Of a stretch of DNA of 64,000 nucleotides, positions 1 to 8,315 are shown piece after piece. The stretch comes from Marinobacter arenosus (GTDB lineage Bacteria; Pseudomonadota; Gammaproteobacteria; Pseudomonadales; Oleiphilaceae): NCBI RefSeq assembly GCF_019264345.1, contig NZ_JAHVAO010000001.1, positions 2,976,001 through 3,040,000 on the forward strand, written 5' to 3'. Within the stretch, counting starts at the first letter, position 1; every line of letters begins with the position of its first letter. The position numbers and the translations under genes are program-made. The notes beneath the pieces are model-generated. The model did no database searches, was not told the DNA's origin, and saw nothing but the letters and a program-made list of their open reading frames with translations.

Positions 1-1
1 G

Positions 2-1522
2 GCCGCCGCCCCGATGGCGATGTCTGCCGAGGCGAACAAGGAACTGAAAATGGCGTACGACGCCGACCCCGTGACCCTGGATATCCATGAGCAGCTCTCC
101 GGCGGCATGTTGCAGTTGAGCCACATGACCTTTGATCCGCTGCTGCGCTGGACCAAGGACCTCGGCTTCGAGCCGCGCCTGGCCGAGAGCTGGGAACGTG
201 TTGATGAGAACACCATGCGCTTCAAGCTGCGCGAGGGCGTGAAGTTCCATTCTGGCAACGAGCTGACCACCAAGGACGTCAAGTTCACCTTTGACCGTCT
301 GAAGCAGAGCCAGGACTTCAAGGCCATTTTCAAGCCGTTCAGCGAGCTCAAGGTGGTTGACGACTACACCTTCGAGCTGGTCACCAGCGAGCCCTACCCG
401 CTGCTGCTGAACACCGCGACCTACATCTTCCCGATGGACAGCGAGTTCTACACCGGTGAGACCGAGAACGGCCAGAGCAAGAGTGCCATCACCAAGCACG
501 GCAACTCCTTCGCCTCCGAGAACCTGTCCGGTACCGGCCCCTACGTGGTCACCGGCCGTCAGCAGGGTGTGCGTGTGGAGTTCGAACGCTTTGACGACTA
601 CTGGGACACCGAGTCCCCGGGCAACGTCGGCAAGATCGTGCTGACCCCGATCAAGGAGAACAACACCCGGGTCTCCGCGCTGCTGTCCGGCGGTGTGGAC
701 TTCATCGCGCCGGTGCCGCCGACCGATCTCGAGCGTATCCGCCGTGACAAGAACTCGGATCTGGTGACCATGAGCGGTACCCGCATCATCCTGTTCCACA
801 TGAACCAGGACCGGGTTGAAGCCTTCAAGGATCCGAAGGTACGCCAGGCCATCGCCTACGCCATCAACCAGGAAGGCATTGCCGCCAAGATCATGAAAGG
901 CTTCGCCACGCCGGCCGCCCAGATGTCCCCGGACGGCTACCAGGGCCACAACGAGTCCCTGACGCCGCGGTTTGACGTGGCCAAGGCCCAGCAGCTGATG
1001 AAAGAGGCCGGTTACGAAGACGGTTTCACCATCACCATGATGGCGCCCAACAACCGCTACGTGAACGACGACAAGATCGCCCAGGCGGTTGCCGCCATGC
1101 TGGCGCGGATCAACATCAAGGTTGACCTGAAGACCCTGCCCAAGGCCCAGTACTGGCCGGAGTATGACGCTCGCGCGGCCGACATGATGATGATCGGCTG
1201 GCACGCGGACACCGAGGACTCGGCCAACTTTTTCGAGTTCCTGACCTTCTGCCCGGATGCCGACACTGGCGCCGGCCAGTACAACGCCGGTAACTACTGC
1301 AATCCGGAAATCGACGCCCTGGTGAACAAGGCCAATGTCGAAACCGACCTGGACAAGCGGGCTGCCATGCTGAAGGAAGTCGAGCAGCGCCTGTACGACG
1401 ATGCCGCCTTCGTGCCCCTGCATTGGCAGGACCTGGCCTGGGCCAGCAAGAAGAACGTGAAGATCGAACCGATCCTCAACGTCATGAACTTCCCGTACCT
1501 GGGTGACCTGGTCGTGGAATAA
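2..1522 (+). CDS. Peptide ABC transporter substrate-binding protein (SBP_bac_5 family), 5' truncated
   Basis: This is the periplasmic solute receptor of a Dpp/Opp-type peptide importer and hands ligand to the permeases encoded just downstream. The reading frame is open to the window edge and begins Ala-Ala-Ala-Pro-Met-Ala-Met-Ser-Ala-Glu-Ala, which looks like the end of a Sec signal peptide, so the true start is upstream and the ATG at 14 is internal. The remaining ~500 residues are close to a whole mature protein and show family features: the N-terminal strand with DPVTLDIHEQ, the 'LAESWERVDENTMRFKLREG' region, 'TTKDVKFTFDRL' and the 'VRQAIAYAIN' helix. Ligand specificity cannot be read from sequence; peptide is inferred from the family and from the dipeptidase gene downstream. 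Confidence 0.9.
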   Translation, partial: AAAPMAMSAEANKELKMAYDADPVTLDIHEQLSGGMLQLSHMTFDPLLRWTKDLGFEPRLAESWERVDENTMRFKLREGVKFHSGNELTTKDVKFTFDRLKQSQDFKAIFKPFSELKVVDDYTFELVTSEPYPLLLNTATYIFPMDSEFYTGETENGQSKSAITKHGNSFASENLSGTGPYVVTGRQQGVRVEFERFDDYWDTESPGNVGKIVLTPIKENNTRVSALLSGGVDFIAPVPPTDLERIRRDKNSDLVTMSGTRIILFHMNQDRVEAFKDPKVRQAIAYAINQEGIAAKIMKGFATPAAQMSPDGYQGHNESLTPRFDVAKAQQLMKEAGYEDGFTITMMAPNNRYVNDDKIAQAVAAMLARINIKVDLKTLPKAQYWPEYDARAADMMMIGWHADTEDSANFFEFLTFCPDADTGAGQYNAGNYCNPEIDALVNKANVETDLDKRAAMLKEVEQRLYDDAAFVPLHWQDLAWASKKNVKIEPILNVMNFPYLGDLVVE

Positions 1523-1539
1523 CCGCCTCTATGGGCAGG

Positions 1540-1571
1540 CCGGCTTCGGATCAGTCCGGAGCCGGTCTTTT
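1540..1571 (+). terminator. Intrinsic terminator or attenuator after the binding-protein gene
   Basis: An 11-bp stem (1540-1550 with 1555-1565, one G-U pair) closes a TCAG loop and is followed by TCTTTT. It sits inside the transporter operon, between the binding protein and the first permease. A partial terminator here would give an excess of binding protein over membrane components, a common arrangement in ABC importers. Confidence 0.7.
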
Positions 1572-1598
1572 GTTTGCAGAATTATCCGGTACATTTCC

Positions 1599-2648
1599 AT
1601 GTTAGCGTTTTTAGTTCAGCGGATTTCCCAGGCAGTGCTGGTCATGTTCGTGATCAGTGTGATTGCCTTTGCCATCCAGGATGGCCTTGGTGACCCGCTT
1701 CAGCAGATGGTGGGCATGTCCGTCTCCCAGGAGGAGCGGGAAGCCATCCGTGATGAAATGGGTCTCAATGACCCGCTGGTCGTACAATACCTGCACTTTG
1801 CCGGTAACGCCCTGCAGGGTGATTTGGGCACCTCGTATTTTTATGGCAAGCCCACGCTGGATGTCATTCTCGAACACCTGCCGGCCACCCTGGAACTGGT
1901 GATCGGTGCCAGCCTGATTATCCTGGTGTTTTCGGTGCCCATTGGCGTCTATGCCGCCATCCGGCCCCAGGCTTGGCTGTCCAAATTCTTCATGGGGGTC
2001 AGCACCGTGGGTATTTCCATCCCGGTGTTCCTGACCGCCATCGTACTGATCCAGCTGTTCTCCATCGGCGTCACCGTGGACTGGTTCCCGGACGACAGCG
2101 GGTGGGGGCAGTGGCTCAATGGGGCCCTGTCGACCCAGGGCGGCTTGCCCTCCTACGGCCGTGGTGACGATCTGACGCCGCTGTTCGGCACCTGGAATTC
2201 CGGGTTCTTTTCCCAGGGCGGCATCCTGCACCTGATTCTGCCATCGGTCTCGTTGGCGTCCATCATGCTGCCACTGTTCATCCGCCTGATCCGGGCCGAG
2301 ATGATGGAAGTGCTGCAGAGCGACTACATCCGGTACGCCCGGGCCAAGGGCCTGAGCTCTGCGCGTATCAATTTCCTGCACGCGCTCAAGAACACCATGC
2401 TGCCGGTGATCACCGTGGGCGGTGTGCAGATCGGGATCATGGTGGCCTACACCATCCTGACCGAGACCGTGTTCCAGTGGCCGGGTGTCGGGCTGATGTT
2501 CCTCGAAGCCATTACCCGCAGCGACATTCCCCTGATCGTGGCTTACCTGATGGTGGTAGGTCTGATCTTCGTGATTACCAATACCGTGGTGGACCTGATC
2601 TATGGCCTGGTGAACCCCACGGTAAAACTGACAGGTAAGAAAGCATGA
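1599..2648 (+). CDS. Peptide ABC transporter permease, DppB-like
   Basis: Inner-membrane channel subunit of the peptide importer, 349 residues. The ATG at 1599 is chosen because it begins the typical N-terminal membrane helix (MLAFLVQRISQAVLVMF); the frame is open further upstream, but that part runs through the terminator and is not family-like. The BPD_transp_1 fold shows several hydrophobic segments and the EAA loop that docks on the ATPase (YIRYARAKGLS, about residues 242-252). A periplasmic insertion of about 40 residues rich in Gly, Ser and Trp precedes the fifth helix region. The next permease gene overlaps by 4 bp (ATGA), so the two are translationally coupled. Confidence 0.92.
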   Translation: MLAFLVQRISQAVLVMFVISVIAFAIQDGLGDPLQQMVGMSVSQEEREAIRDEMGLNDPLVVQYLHFAGNALQGDLGTSYFYGKPTLDVILEHLPATLELVIGASLIILVFSVPIGVYAAIRPQAWLSKFFMGVSTVGISIPVFLTAIVLIQLFSIGVTVDWFPDDSGWGQWLNGALSTQGGLPSYGRGDDLTPLFGTWNSGFFSQGGILHLILPSVSLASIMLPLFIRLIRAEMMEVLQSDYIRYARAKGLSSARINFLHALKNTMLPVITVGGVQIGIMVAYTILTETVFQWPGVGLMFLEAITRSDIPLIVAYLMVVGLIFVITNTVVDLIYGLVNPTVKLTGKKA

Positions 2649-3577
2649 CGACGGCGACTCTTTCACGCTGGGATCGCTTTCGCGAGTCCTTCCTCTGGTA
2701 CAGCTTCAAGCGCGACAAGGTGGCCATTGCCAGTTTCGTGGTGCTGGTGCTGATGGTGCTGGCGGCCATTTTTGCGCCGCTGCTGGCGCCGGCCGATCCC
2801 TACGATCTGGCCCAGATCAACATCATGAACTCCGAGCTGCCGCCGGTCGGCCTGGACGGCTCCGATCCGGCCTTTCCCCTGGGCACCGACGCCCAGGGCC
2901 GGGATCTGCTCTCCACCATTCTCTATGGCACCCGGGTGTCGTTGCTGATCGGCTTTGGTGCCGTGCTGCTGCAGGCGGCGCTGGGTATCCTGTTCGGTCT
3001 GCTGGCGGGCTACCTCGGCGGCCGGGTGGATTCCATCCTGATGCGCATTGCCGACGTCCAGCTGTCGTTCTCCACCCTGATGGTGGCGATCATTGTCGGG
3101 GCGGTGTTCAAGGCCAGCTTCGGTAACCTGATGTTCGGCGAGATCGCCATCTACATGCTGATCTTCATCATCGGTGTGTCGGAGTGGCCGCAGATCGCAC
3201 GGACGGTGCGGGCCTCGGTGCTGGCGGAGAAGAAAAAGGAATACGTGGATGCGGCCAAGGTGATGGGCTTCCGCACCGGCCGGATCATGTTCCGCCACAT
3301 TCTGCCCAACACCCTGTCACCGATTTTCGTCATTGCCACGGTGCAGATCGCCAACGCGATCATCTCCGAGGCGGCGCTGTCGTTCCTCGGCCTCGGCATG
3401 CCGGAAACCCAGCCCTCGCTCGGCTCACTGATCAAATCCGGTTTTGACTACATCCAGAGTGGCTCCTGGTGGATCACCCTGATTCCCGGCCTGGTGCTGG
3501 TGGTACTCGTACTGGTCATCAACCTGTTGGGTGACTGGCTGCGGGATGTCATGAACCCACGGCTGTACAAGGGGTAA
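2645..3577 (+). CDS. Peptide ABC transporter permease, DppC-like
   Basis: Second channel subunit, 310 residues. It has the DppC/OppC N-terminal extension (cytoplasmic stretch, first membrane helix, then periplasmic 'FPLGTDAQGRDLLSTILYG', the signature of this subfamily) followed by the BPD_transp_1 core. The EAA loop reads YVDAAKVMGFRTGRIMFRHI near residue 200. The start overlaps the preceding stop by 4 bp. Pairs with the DppB-like subunit as a heterodimer. Confidence 0.93.
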   Translation: MTTATLSRWDRFRESFLWYSFKRDKVAIASFVVLVLMVLAAIFAPLLAPADPYDLAQINIMNSELPPVGLDGSDPAFPLGTDAQGRDLLSTILYGTRVSLLIGFGAVLLQAALGILFGLLAGYLGGRVDSILMRIADVQLSFSTLMVAIIVGAVFKASFGNLMFGEIAIYMLIFIIGVSEWPQIARTVRASVLAEKKKEYVDAAKVMGFRTGRIMFRHILPNTLSPIFVIATVQIANAIISEAALSFLGLGMPETQPSLGSLIKSGFDYIQSGSWWITLIPGLVLVVLVLVINLLGDWLRDVMNPRLYKG

Positions 3578-3581
3578 CGTC

Positions 3582-4580
3582 ATGTCATTACTGGAAGTAA
3601 GAAATCTCGACGTCCGCTTTGCGGTGCGTGGCGGCGACCTCACGGCCCTGCGCGGCATCAGCTTCAGCCTCGACAAGGGCGAGCGCCTCGGGCTGGTGGG
3701 CGAATCCGGCGCCGGTAAATCGGTGGCGGCCTTCTCCATCCTGAACCTGATTGCCCGGCCCGGTTACATAGCCGGGGGGCAGATCCTGTTTGAGGGCAGG
3801 GACCTGGCGGCCATGAGCGAGCGCGAGCTGCGGAAAATCCGTGGCAACCGCATCGCCATGATTTTCCAGGATCCGATGATGACCCTGAATCCGGTGCTGA
3901 CCATCGGCACCCAGATGGTTGAGGCCATCAAGGCCCATCGCCGGATCAGCACCAAAGGTGCCCGGGATATCGCCCTGGAAAAACTGCGCAAGGTGCAGAT
4001 TCCGTCGCCGGAAAAGCGCCTCGATCAGTATCCCCACGAGCTCTCCGGGGGTATGCGCCAGCGGGTGATCATCGCCATCGCGTTGTTGTTGGACCCGGAA
4101 ATCATCATTGCCGACGAGCCGACCACGGCGCTGGATGTCACCATCCAGGCGGAAATCATGGCCCTGCTGCTGGAACTGTGTGAGCAGGAGAATGTGGCCC
4201 TGATGCTGATCACCCACGACCTGGGCGTGGTGTCCCAGGTGACCCAGCGCATGCTGGTGATGTATTCCGGCCGGATCATCGAACAGGGCCCGACCCGGGA
4301 AATCATCAACGATGCCCAGCATCCCTACACCCAGGGGCTGATCAACGCGCTGCCGCAGATGGGCGAGCCCGGTGAGCGGCTGTTCCAGATTCCCGGTTCC
4401 ATGCCGTCCCTGAAAAACGTGCCCTCGGGCTGCCCCTTCCACCCACGCTGCAAGTTCGCCACCGACCAGTGCAAGCGCGTTATGCCCGAGTATGTCCGCT
4501 CCGGCAATGTGGATGTGGCCTGTTACGAAGTCAGTAATCTCATTGAGCAGGAGAAACGCATGCAGGAGGTGGAATCGTGA
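3582..4580 (+). CDS. Peptide ABC transporter ATPase, DppD-like
   Basis: First nucleotide-binding subunit of the importer, 332 residues, cytoplasmic. Walker A GESGAGKS lies at about residues 40-47, the signature LSGGMRQRV near 153, and Walker [13 protein letters not shown] near 173. The C-terminal oligopeptide_HPY extension is present with the Cys-containing segment [15 protein letters not shown], which in this family can bind an iron-sulfur cluster. The gene begins 4 bp after the permease and its end overlaps the next ATPase start by 4 bp. Confidence 0.94.
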   Translation: MSLLEVRNLDVRFAVRGGDLTALRGISFSLDKGERLGLVGESGAGKSVAAFSILNLIARPGYIAGGQILFEGRDLAAMSERELRKIRGNRIAMIFQDPMMTLNPVLTIGTQMVEAIKAHRRISTKGARDIALEKLRKVQIPSPEKRLDQYPHELSGGMRQRVIIAIALLLDPEIIIADEPTTALDVTIQAEIMALLLELCEQENVALMLITHDLGVVSQVTQRMLVMYSGRIIEQGPTREIINDAQHPYTQGLINALPQMGEPGERLFQIPGSMPSLKNVPSGCPFHPRCKFATDQCKRVMPEYVRSGNVDVACYEVSNLIEQEKRMQEVES

Positions 4581-5596
4581 CCTCCCCGTCATCCACACTG
4601 GTGGACATTCGCGGGCTGGAGAAAAGGTTTGACCTGTCCGGTAGCTTGCTGGAACAGATTTCATTCAAGGGCGGCCGCTTCCACCGTAAACAGGAAGCCG
4701 TGCACGCGATCAACGGTGTCGACCTGCAGGTGCAGAAGGGCGAGGCCCTGTGCGTGGTGGGCGAATCCGGTTGCGGCAAGTCGACGGTGGCCCGGACTGT
4801 GATGGGGTTGTTGTCACCCAGCGCCGGCGAGATTCATTACGATGGCCAGCGTATCGATCATCTGGATGGCAAGGCAGTGTTGCCCTACCGCCGCAAGATG
4901 CAGATGATCTTCCAGAATCCGTACGCGTCCCTGAACCCGCGGATGACCATCCAGCAAACCCTGGAAGAGCCCATCCGCTTCCACCAGCCGAACGCCAAGG
5001 ACACTGAGGTTCGCGACAAGGTCCATGAAGTCATGCACTCGGTGGGCATAGATCCCGACTGGGGCAGCCGGTTTGGCCACGAGTTCTCCGGTGGCCAGCG
5101 TCAGCGCATCGCCATTGCCCGGGCGCTGGCGGTGGATCCCGAATTCATTGTTGCCGACGAACCGATCTCGGCCCTGGACGTGTCGATCCAGGCCCAGGTG
5201 CTCAACCTGCTGATGGATGCCCAGGAAAGCCGCAACCTGACCTACCTGTTCATCACCCATGACCTGGCCGTGGTGGAGCACTTCGGGACCCGGGTGGCGG
5301 TGATGTATCTGGGCCGGGTGTGCGAGCTGGCGGATACCCGGACGCTGTTCAGTACCCCGCGCCACCCCTACACCCAGGCGCTGCTGTCCGCCATTCCCAA
5401 GCTGGAAGACGACCGGCCCAATCACATCCGCCTGCAGGGCGAGGTACCGACGCCGGTGCAACTGCCGTCCGGTTGTGTGTTCCACGGCCGGTGCCCCTAC
5501 GCCAACGAGCGTTGCCGGCAGGAAATTCCCCGGTTGATCGCGACCGATGGTGGCACCCAGGTGGCGTGCCACGCGGTGGAAGAGGGCCGGTTGTAA
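4577..5596 (+). CDS. Peptide ABC transporter ATPase, DppF-like
   Basis: Second nucleotide-binding subunit, 339 residues, partner of the DppD-like ATPase. The GTG start at 4577 overlaps the previous stop (GTGA) and is preceded by AGGAGG at 4564-4569 with good spacing. Walker A GESGCGKS is at about 61-68, followed by the signature FSGGQRQRI, Walker B FIVADEPISALD and the C-terminal HPY extension with GCVFHGRCPYANERC. About 35 residues between the first strand and Walker A (LEQISFKGGRFHRKQEAVHA) are an insertion common in this subfamily. Last gene of the transporter operon. Confidence 0.93.
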   Translation: MTSPSSTLVDIRGLEKRFDLSGSLLEQISFKGGRFHRKQEAVHAINGVDLQVQKGEALCVVGESGCGKSTVARTVMGLLSPSAGEIHYDGQRIDHLDGKAVLPYRRKMQMIFQNPYASLNPRMTIQQTLEEPIRFHQPNAKDTEVRDKVHEVMHSVGIDPDWGSRFGHEFSGGQRQRIAIARALAVDPEFIVADEPISALDVSIQAQVLNLLMDAQESRNLTYLFITHDLAVVEHFGTRVAVMYLGRVCELADTRTLFSTPRHPYTQALLSAIPKLEDDRPNHIRLQGEVPTPVQLPSGCVFHGRCPYANERCRQEIPRLIATDGGTQVACHAVEEGRL

Positions 5597-5631
5597 CGGG
5601 TCCGACGCGATAGGCTATGATGCCTGACATT

Positions 5632-5659
5632 ATTACTCGTCCCTGATTACTCGTCCCTG
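5632..5659. repeat. Perfect tandem 14-bp direct repeat upstream of the LysR gene
   Basis: ATTACTCGTCCCTG occurs twice head to tail (5632-5645 and 5646-5659) and ends 8 bp before the LysR start codon, so it overlaps the likely ribosome-binding and leader region. It may be an operator duplicated by slippage or simply a recent duplication. The complement contains CAGGGACG twice. Confidence 0.9.
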
Positions 5660-5667
5660 GTGACTCC

Positions 5668-6582
5668 ATGGAAATACGTTGGCTTGAAGACTTCATGGCG
5701 CTGGCCCGAACGCGCCATTTTTCACGTGCTGCCGAACTGCAGCACGTGAGCCAGCCGACGTTCAGCCGTCGCATCAAGCTGCTGGAAGAGGCCATGGGGG
5801 CCACTCTGGTCAATCGCCAGACCCTGCCGCTGTCGCTGACACCGGCAGGGGAGGCCTTTGTCGAGTTGTGCGAGCGGGTCACCCGGGATGTCCGGGAGAC
5901 CAAAGACCGCATTCACGACATGGAGGCCGAAGCCTCAGCGCGGATCAGCGTCGGCTCCACCCAGGGGCTGTTCTCCCATTTTTACCAGGGTTGGGCTCGC
6001 AAAGCCGGGGTCGCCGAGCGCCTGCAGCTGAACCTCAAGGCCACCAACTGGGTGGGGGAGCAATTCCTGGATGCCCTGGACAACGGCGAGTGTGACCTGG
6101 TGCTGTGCTACTGGCACAAGGACCTGCCCTGGGGAGAGCGGCTGAATCCGGACCGTTACGAGTCGATCCTTCTGGCCCGGGAGTCGCTGGTGCCGGTGAG
6201 TGTCATGGGCGACAACGGCCAGCCGCGTTTCAGCTTGCCGGGAAGCGCGGAGCAGCCGGTGCCCCTGATCGCTTACCACCCGCGCGGGTTTCTGCAGTCG
6301 GCCATTGAGGCCCACCTGAGTCGCAGCAAGGAATCGGCAAGCCTGTTGCCGCTGAACGAGAACACCCAGTCGGCCAGTATCAAGGCGCTGGTCAAGCAAG
6401 GATTTGGCATGGGGTGGCTGCCGCAACGCATGACGGAAAAAAGTGAGCAGTTTGGCAGCCTGACCCGGGCCGGTGGCGAGCAGTGGGACGTGCCCCTGGA
6501 GATTCGCCTCATCCGCTTGAAAGAGCCGCGCTCCGATGATCTTTTGACACTCTGGACAAAACTGGAAAACCAACATGCCTGA
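5668..6582 (+). CDS. LysR-family transcriptional regulator
   Basis: DNA-binding regulator, 304 residues. The N-terminal winged helix-turn-helix (residues 1-60: 'FMALARTRHFSRAAELQHVSQPTFSRRIKLLEEAMG') is canonical, followed by the linker helix and a LysR_substrate domain from about residue 90. Its C-terminus overlaps the start of the Xaa-Pro dipeptidase gene by 8 bp, so the two are co-transcribed. LysR proteins often control adjacent genes; here the dipeptidase and the upstream transporter are the obvious candidates, but effector and targets are inferred only. Confidence 0.93.
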   Translation: MEIRWLEDFMALARTRHFSRAAELQHVSQPTFSRRIKLLEEAMGATLVNRQTLPLSLTPAGEAFVELCERVTRDVRETKDRIHDMEAEASARISVGSTQGLFSHFYQGWARKAGVAERLQLNLKATNWVGEQFLDALDNGECDLVLCYWHKDLPWGERLNPDRYESILLARESLVPVSVMGDNGQPRFSLPGSAEQPVPLIAYHPRGFLQSAIEAHLSRSKESASLLPLNENTQSASIKALVKQGFGMGWLPQRMTEKSEQFGSLTRAGGEQWDVPLEIRLIRLKEPRSDDLLTLWTKLENQHA

Positions 6583-7867
6583 CACCGAGCTACTGGCCCT
6601 TCAGCCGGACCATATCCAGACCCTCCAGCAGCGTTATGAGCGCGCCCTGGCGCACAATGGATACGATGGTGTGCTGATCAGCTCCGGCGCCGCCCCCATG
6701 CGCTACGGCGATGACCAGTCCTGGTATTTTCACGGTTATGGCCCGTTTCTGCACTGGACCGGTCTCGCCGGGCAGGAGCACAGCTGGCTTCTGATTCGCC
6801 CGGGACAGACGCCGCAGCTGTGGTTGTACCAGCCGGTGGACTTCTGGCACGCCAACCCGGAGTTACCGGATGAGCCCTGGCAACAGGCCATGGATGTCGG
6901 TTTCATCCAGCAGCGCGAGGCGCCGTCTGTGGAAGGTGTCGGCAGGCTGGCGGTTATTGGGGATCCGGCAATGCTGGCTCAGGTTCCGGGTGATCACAAC
7001 CCGGCGTCGCTGCTGACAGACCTGGACGAAACCCGCGTGCACAAGACGCCCTACGAAATCGCCTGTCTCGTCCGCGCCAACGAGATCGCCGTACACGGCC
7101 ACCAAGCGGCCCGGGAGGTCTTCCTCAGCGGAGGCAGCGAGTTCGAGATCAGCCTCGCTTTCCAGCGGGCCACCCGGCAACGGGAGGCCGAAGCGCCGTA
7201 CCACAGCATTATCGGTGTTAACGAACACGCGGGCACTTTGCATTACCAGTACTACGACATCGAGGCACCGACGCGCCCGCGCAGCCTGTTGATTGACGCC
7301 GGTGTCCGCTTCCGGGGTTATTGCTCCGACATCACCCGCACCACGCCCGCCGCCGGTGAGGGCCGGTTTGCCGCCCTGGTGCAGGGGCTTGAGCAGCTTC
7401 AGCGCCGCCTGTGCGACATGGTGGCGCCGGGTGTGGAATACGTGGCCATCCATCGCAAGACCCATCAGGGCATTGCGGCGCTGCTGTCTGCCGCGGGTGT
7501 GGTCTCCGGACTGGACGACGAGGCCCTGGTGGAGCAGGGCATTACCCGGGCCTTTTTCCCCCACGGTATTGGCCACTTCCTCGGCATCCAGGTGCACGAT
7601 GTCGCCGGCAAACGTGAGCCGTCGCCGGCGGACGCACCTTTCCTGCGCCTCACCCGAACCCTGGAACCCGGCATGGTGGTGACCATCGAGCCGGGGCTCT
7701 ACCTCATTCCGTCGCTGCTGGATCCCCTGCTGGAGGGGCCGCTTGGGCAGCATTTCAACCACGAGGTGCTGGATGAACTCCGCGGTTGCGGTGGCATTCG
7801 AATCGAGGACAACGTGGAGGTGACCGAAGAGGGAAGTCGGAACCTGACCCGGGAAGTGGGGGGCTGA
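6575..7867 (+). CDS. pepQ: Xaa-Pro dipeptidase (prolidase)
   Basis: Cytoplasmic dimetal hydrolase cleaving dipeptides with C-terminal proline; 430 residues. All five metal ligands of the pita-bread fold are visible: D241 (LIDAGVRF), D252 (CSDITRT), H334 (HGIGHFLG), E372 (TIEPGLY) and E411 (IRIEDNVEV). Residues 1-155 form the N-terminal creatinase-like domain, including GYGPFLHWTG typical of PepQ. Overlaps the LysR gene by 8 bp and follows a peptide importer, so imported Pro-containing peptides are a sensible substrate. PepQ enzymes of this type can also hydrolyse organophosphates as a side activity; nothing in the sequence says whether this one does. Confidence 0.94.
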   Translation: MPDTELLALQPDHIQTLQQRYERALAHNGYDGVLISSGAAPMRYGDDQSWYFHGYGPFLHWTGLAGQEHSWLLIRPGQTPQLWLYQPVDFWHANPELPDEPWQQAMDVGFIQQREAPSVEGVGRLAVIGDPAMLAQVPGDHNPASLLTDLDETRVHKTPYEIACLVRANEIAVHGHQAAREVFLSGGSEFEISLAFQRATRQREAEAPYHSIIGVNEHAGTLHYQYYDIEAPTRPRSLLIDAGVRFRGYCSDITRTTPAAGEGRFAALVQGLEQLQRRLCDMVAPGVEYVAIHRKTHQGIAALLSAAGVVSGLDDEALVEQGITRAFFPHGIGHFLGIQVHDVAGKREPSPADAPFLRLTRTLEPGMVVTIEPGLYLIPSLLDPLLEGPLGQHFNHEVLDELRGCGGIRIEDNVEVTEEGSRNLTREVGG

Positions 7868-7917
7868 TACACCCTGTTGCACAAATTTAACGCGAAGGGC
7901 TTGTAATTCGAGACGCA

Positions 7918-7936
7918 AATAACAATAATTATCACT
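7918..7936. promoter_or_regulatory. Candidate Fur box upstream of bfd
   Basis: The 19-mer AATAACAATAATTATCACT matches the classical Fur consensus GATAATGATAATCATTATC at 12 of 19 positions by my alignment. It lies about 30 bp before the bfd start, where iron repression of this gene is expected from other gammaproteobacteria. Confidence 0.5.
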
Positions 7937-7957
7937 AACCTTTAATGTCGTTAGTGA
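7932..7957. promoter_or_regulatory. Perfect 8-bp inverted repeat in the bfd leader
   Basis: TCACTAAC (7932-7939) and GTTAGTGA (7950-7957) are exact inverted repeats separated by 10 bp, ending 9 bp before the bfd ATG and overlapping the candidate Fur box. It could be an operator for a dimeric regulator or a leader hairpin that masks the ribosome-binding site. Confidence 0.5.
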
Positions 7958-7966
7958 GAGCAGACT

Positions 7967-8173
7967 ATGTACGTGTGCCTTTGCCACGGGGTCACTGACC
8001 GCGAAATTCGCGAAGCCGCCGAAAACGGGGTTACTTCCATGCGCCAGCTCGGTAAGGAAATGGGCGTCGGCCGGCAGTGCGGTCGCTGTGCCAGCACCGC
8101 CCGCGAGATCCTCAGGGAGTGCTCGACTCCGGATTACCTGTCACTGGCCAACCTCCTGGCCCAACCCGCCTAG
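7967..8173 (+). CDS. bfd: Bacterioferritin-associated ferredoxin
   Basis: Small [2Fe-2S] protein (68 residues) that docks on bacterioferritin and passes electrons to its heme to release stored iron. The four cluster cysteines are C4, C6, C38 and C41, the same spacing as E. coli Bfd. The Fer2_BFD fold signature 'CLCHGVTDREIREA' and 'GRQCGRCASTARE' is clear. The bacterioferritin gene follows 140 bp downstream on the same strand. A Fur-like site upstream suggests induction in iron starvation. Confidence 0.96.
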   Translation: MYVCLCHGVTDREIREAAENGVTSMRQLGKEMGVGRQCGRCASTAREILRECSTPDYLSLANLLAQPA

Positions 8174-8202
8174 GCACAGAGCGCATCTGCGCTCGCTCAC
8201 GG

Positions 8203-8222
8203 AGCCGGCTCCCACGCCGGCT
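8203..8222 (+). terminator. Hairpin between bfd and bfr, weak terminator
   Basis: AGCCGGC (8203-8209) pairs with GCCGGCT (8216-8222) around a 6-nt loop, followed by an interrupted T-rich stretch. A second small hairpin (GAGCGCA/TGCGCTC) lies just before. It would separate bfd from bfr transcription, which makes sense because the two are needed in opposite iron states. Confidence 0.45.
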
Positions 8223-8263
8223 TCTGTTGCGAATCTTTCTCGCCTGCAATTTTTTATTGAGCT

Positions 8264-8275
8264 ATAACCGGTTAT
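8264..8275. promoter_or_regulatory. 12-bp perfect palindrome upstream of bfr
   Basis: ATAACCGGTTAT is a perfect palindrome 41 bp before the bfr start codon, in the core promoter region. Possible operator for an unidentified dimeric regulator. Confidence 0.35.
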
Positions 8276-8315
8276 CCTTGAGGGCGGATTACATACCTCA
8301 TCAGGGAGCCAGGCT

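Noticed and set aside
1611..2666. Long minus-strand open frame (351 codons) opposite the DppB-like gene
   Set aside because: Composition is His/Gln/Asp-rich as expected for the reverse complement of a high-GC membrane-protein gene; no domain, no ribosome-binding site, and the sense gene is clearly real.
3588..4664. Minus-strand open frame (358 codons) opposite the DppD-like ATPase
   Set aside because: A shadow of the ATPase with no family resemblance and the same antisense composition bias.
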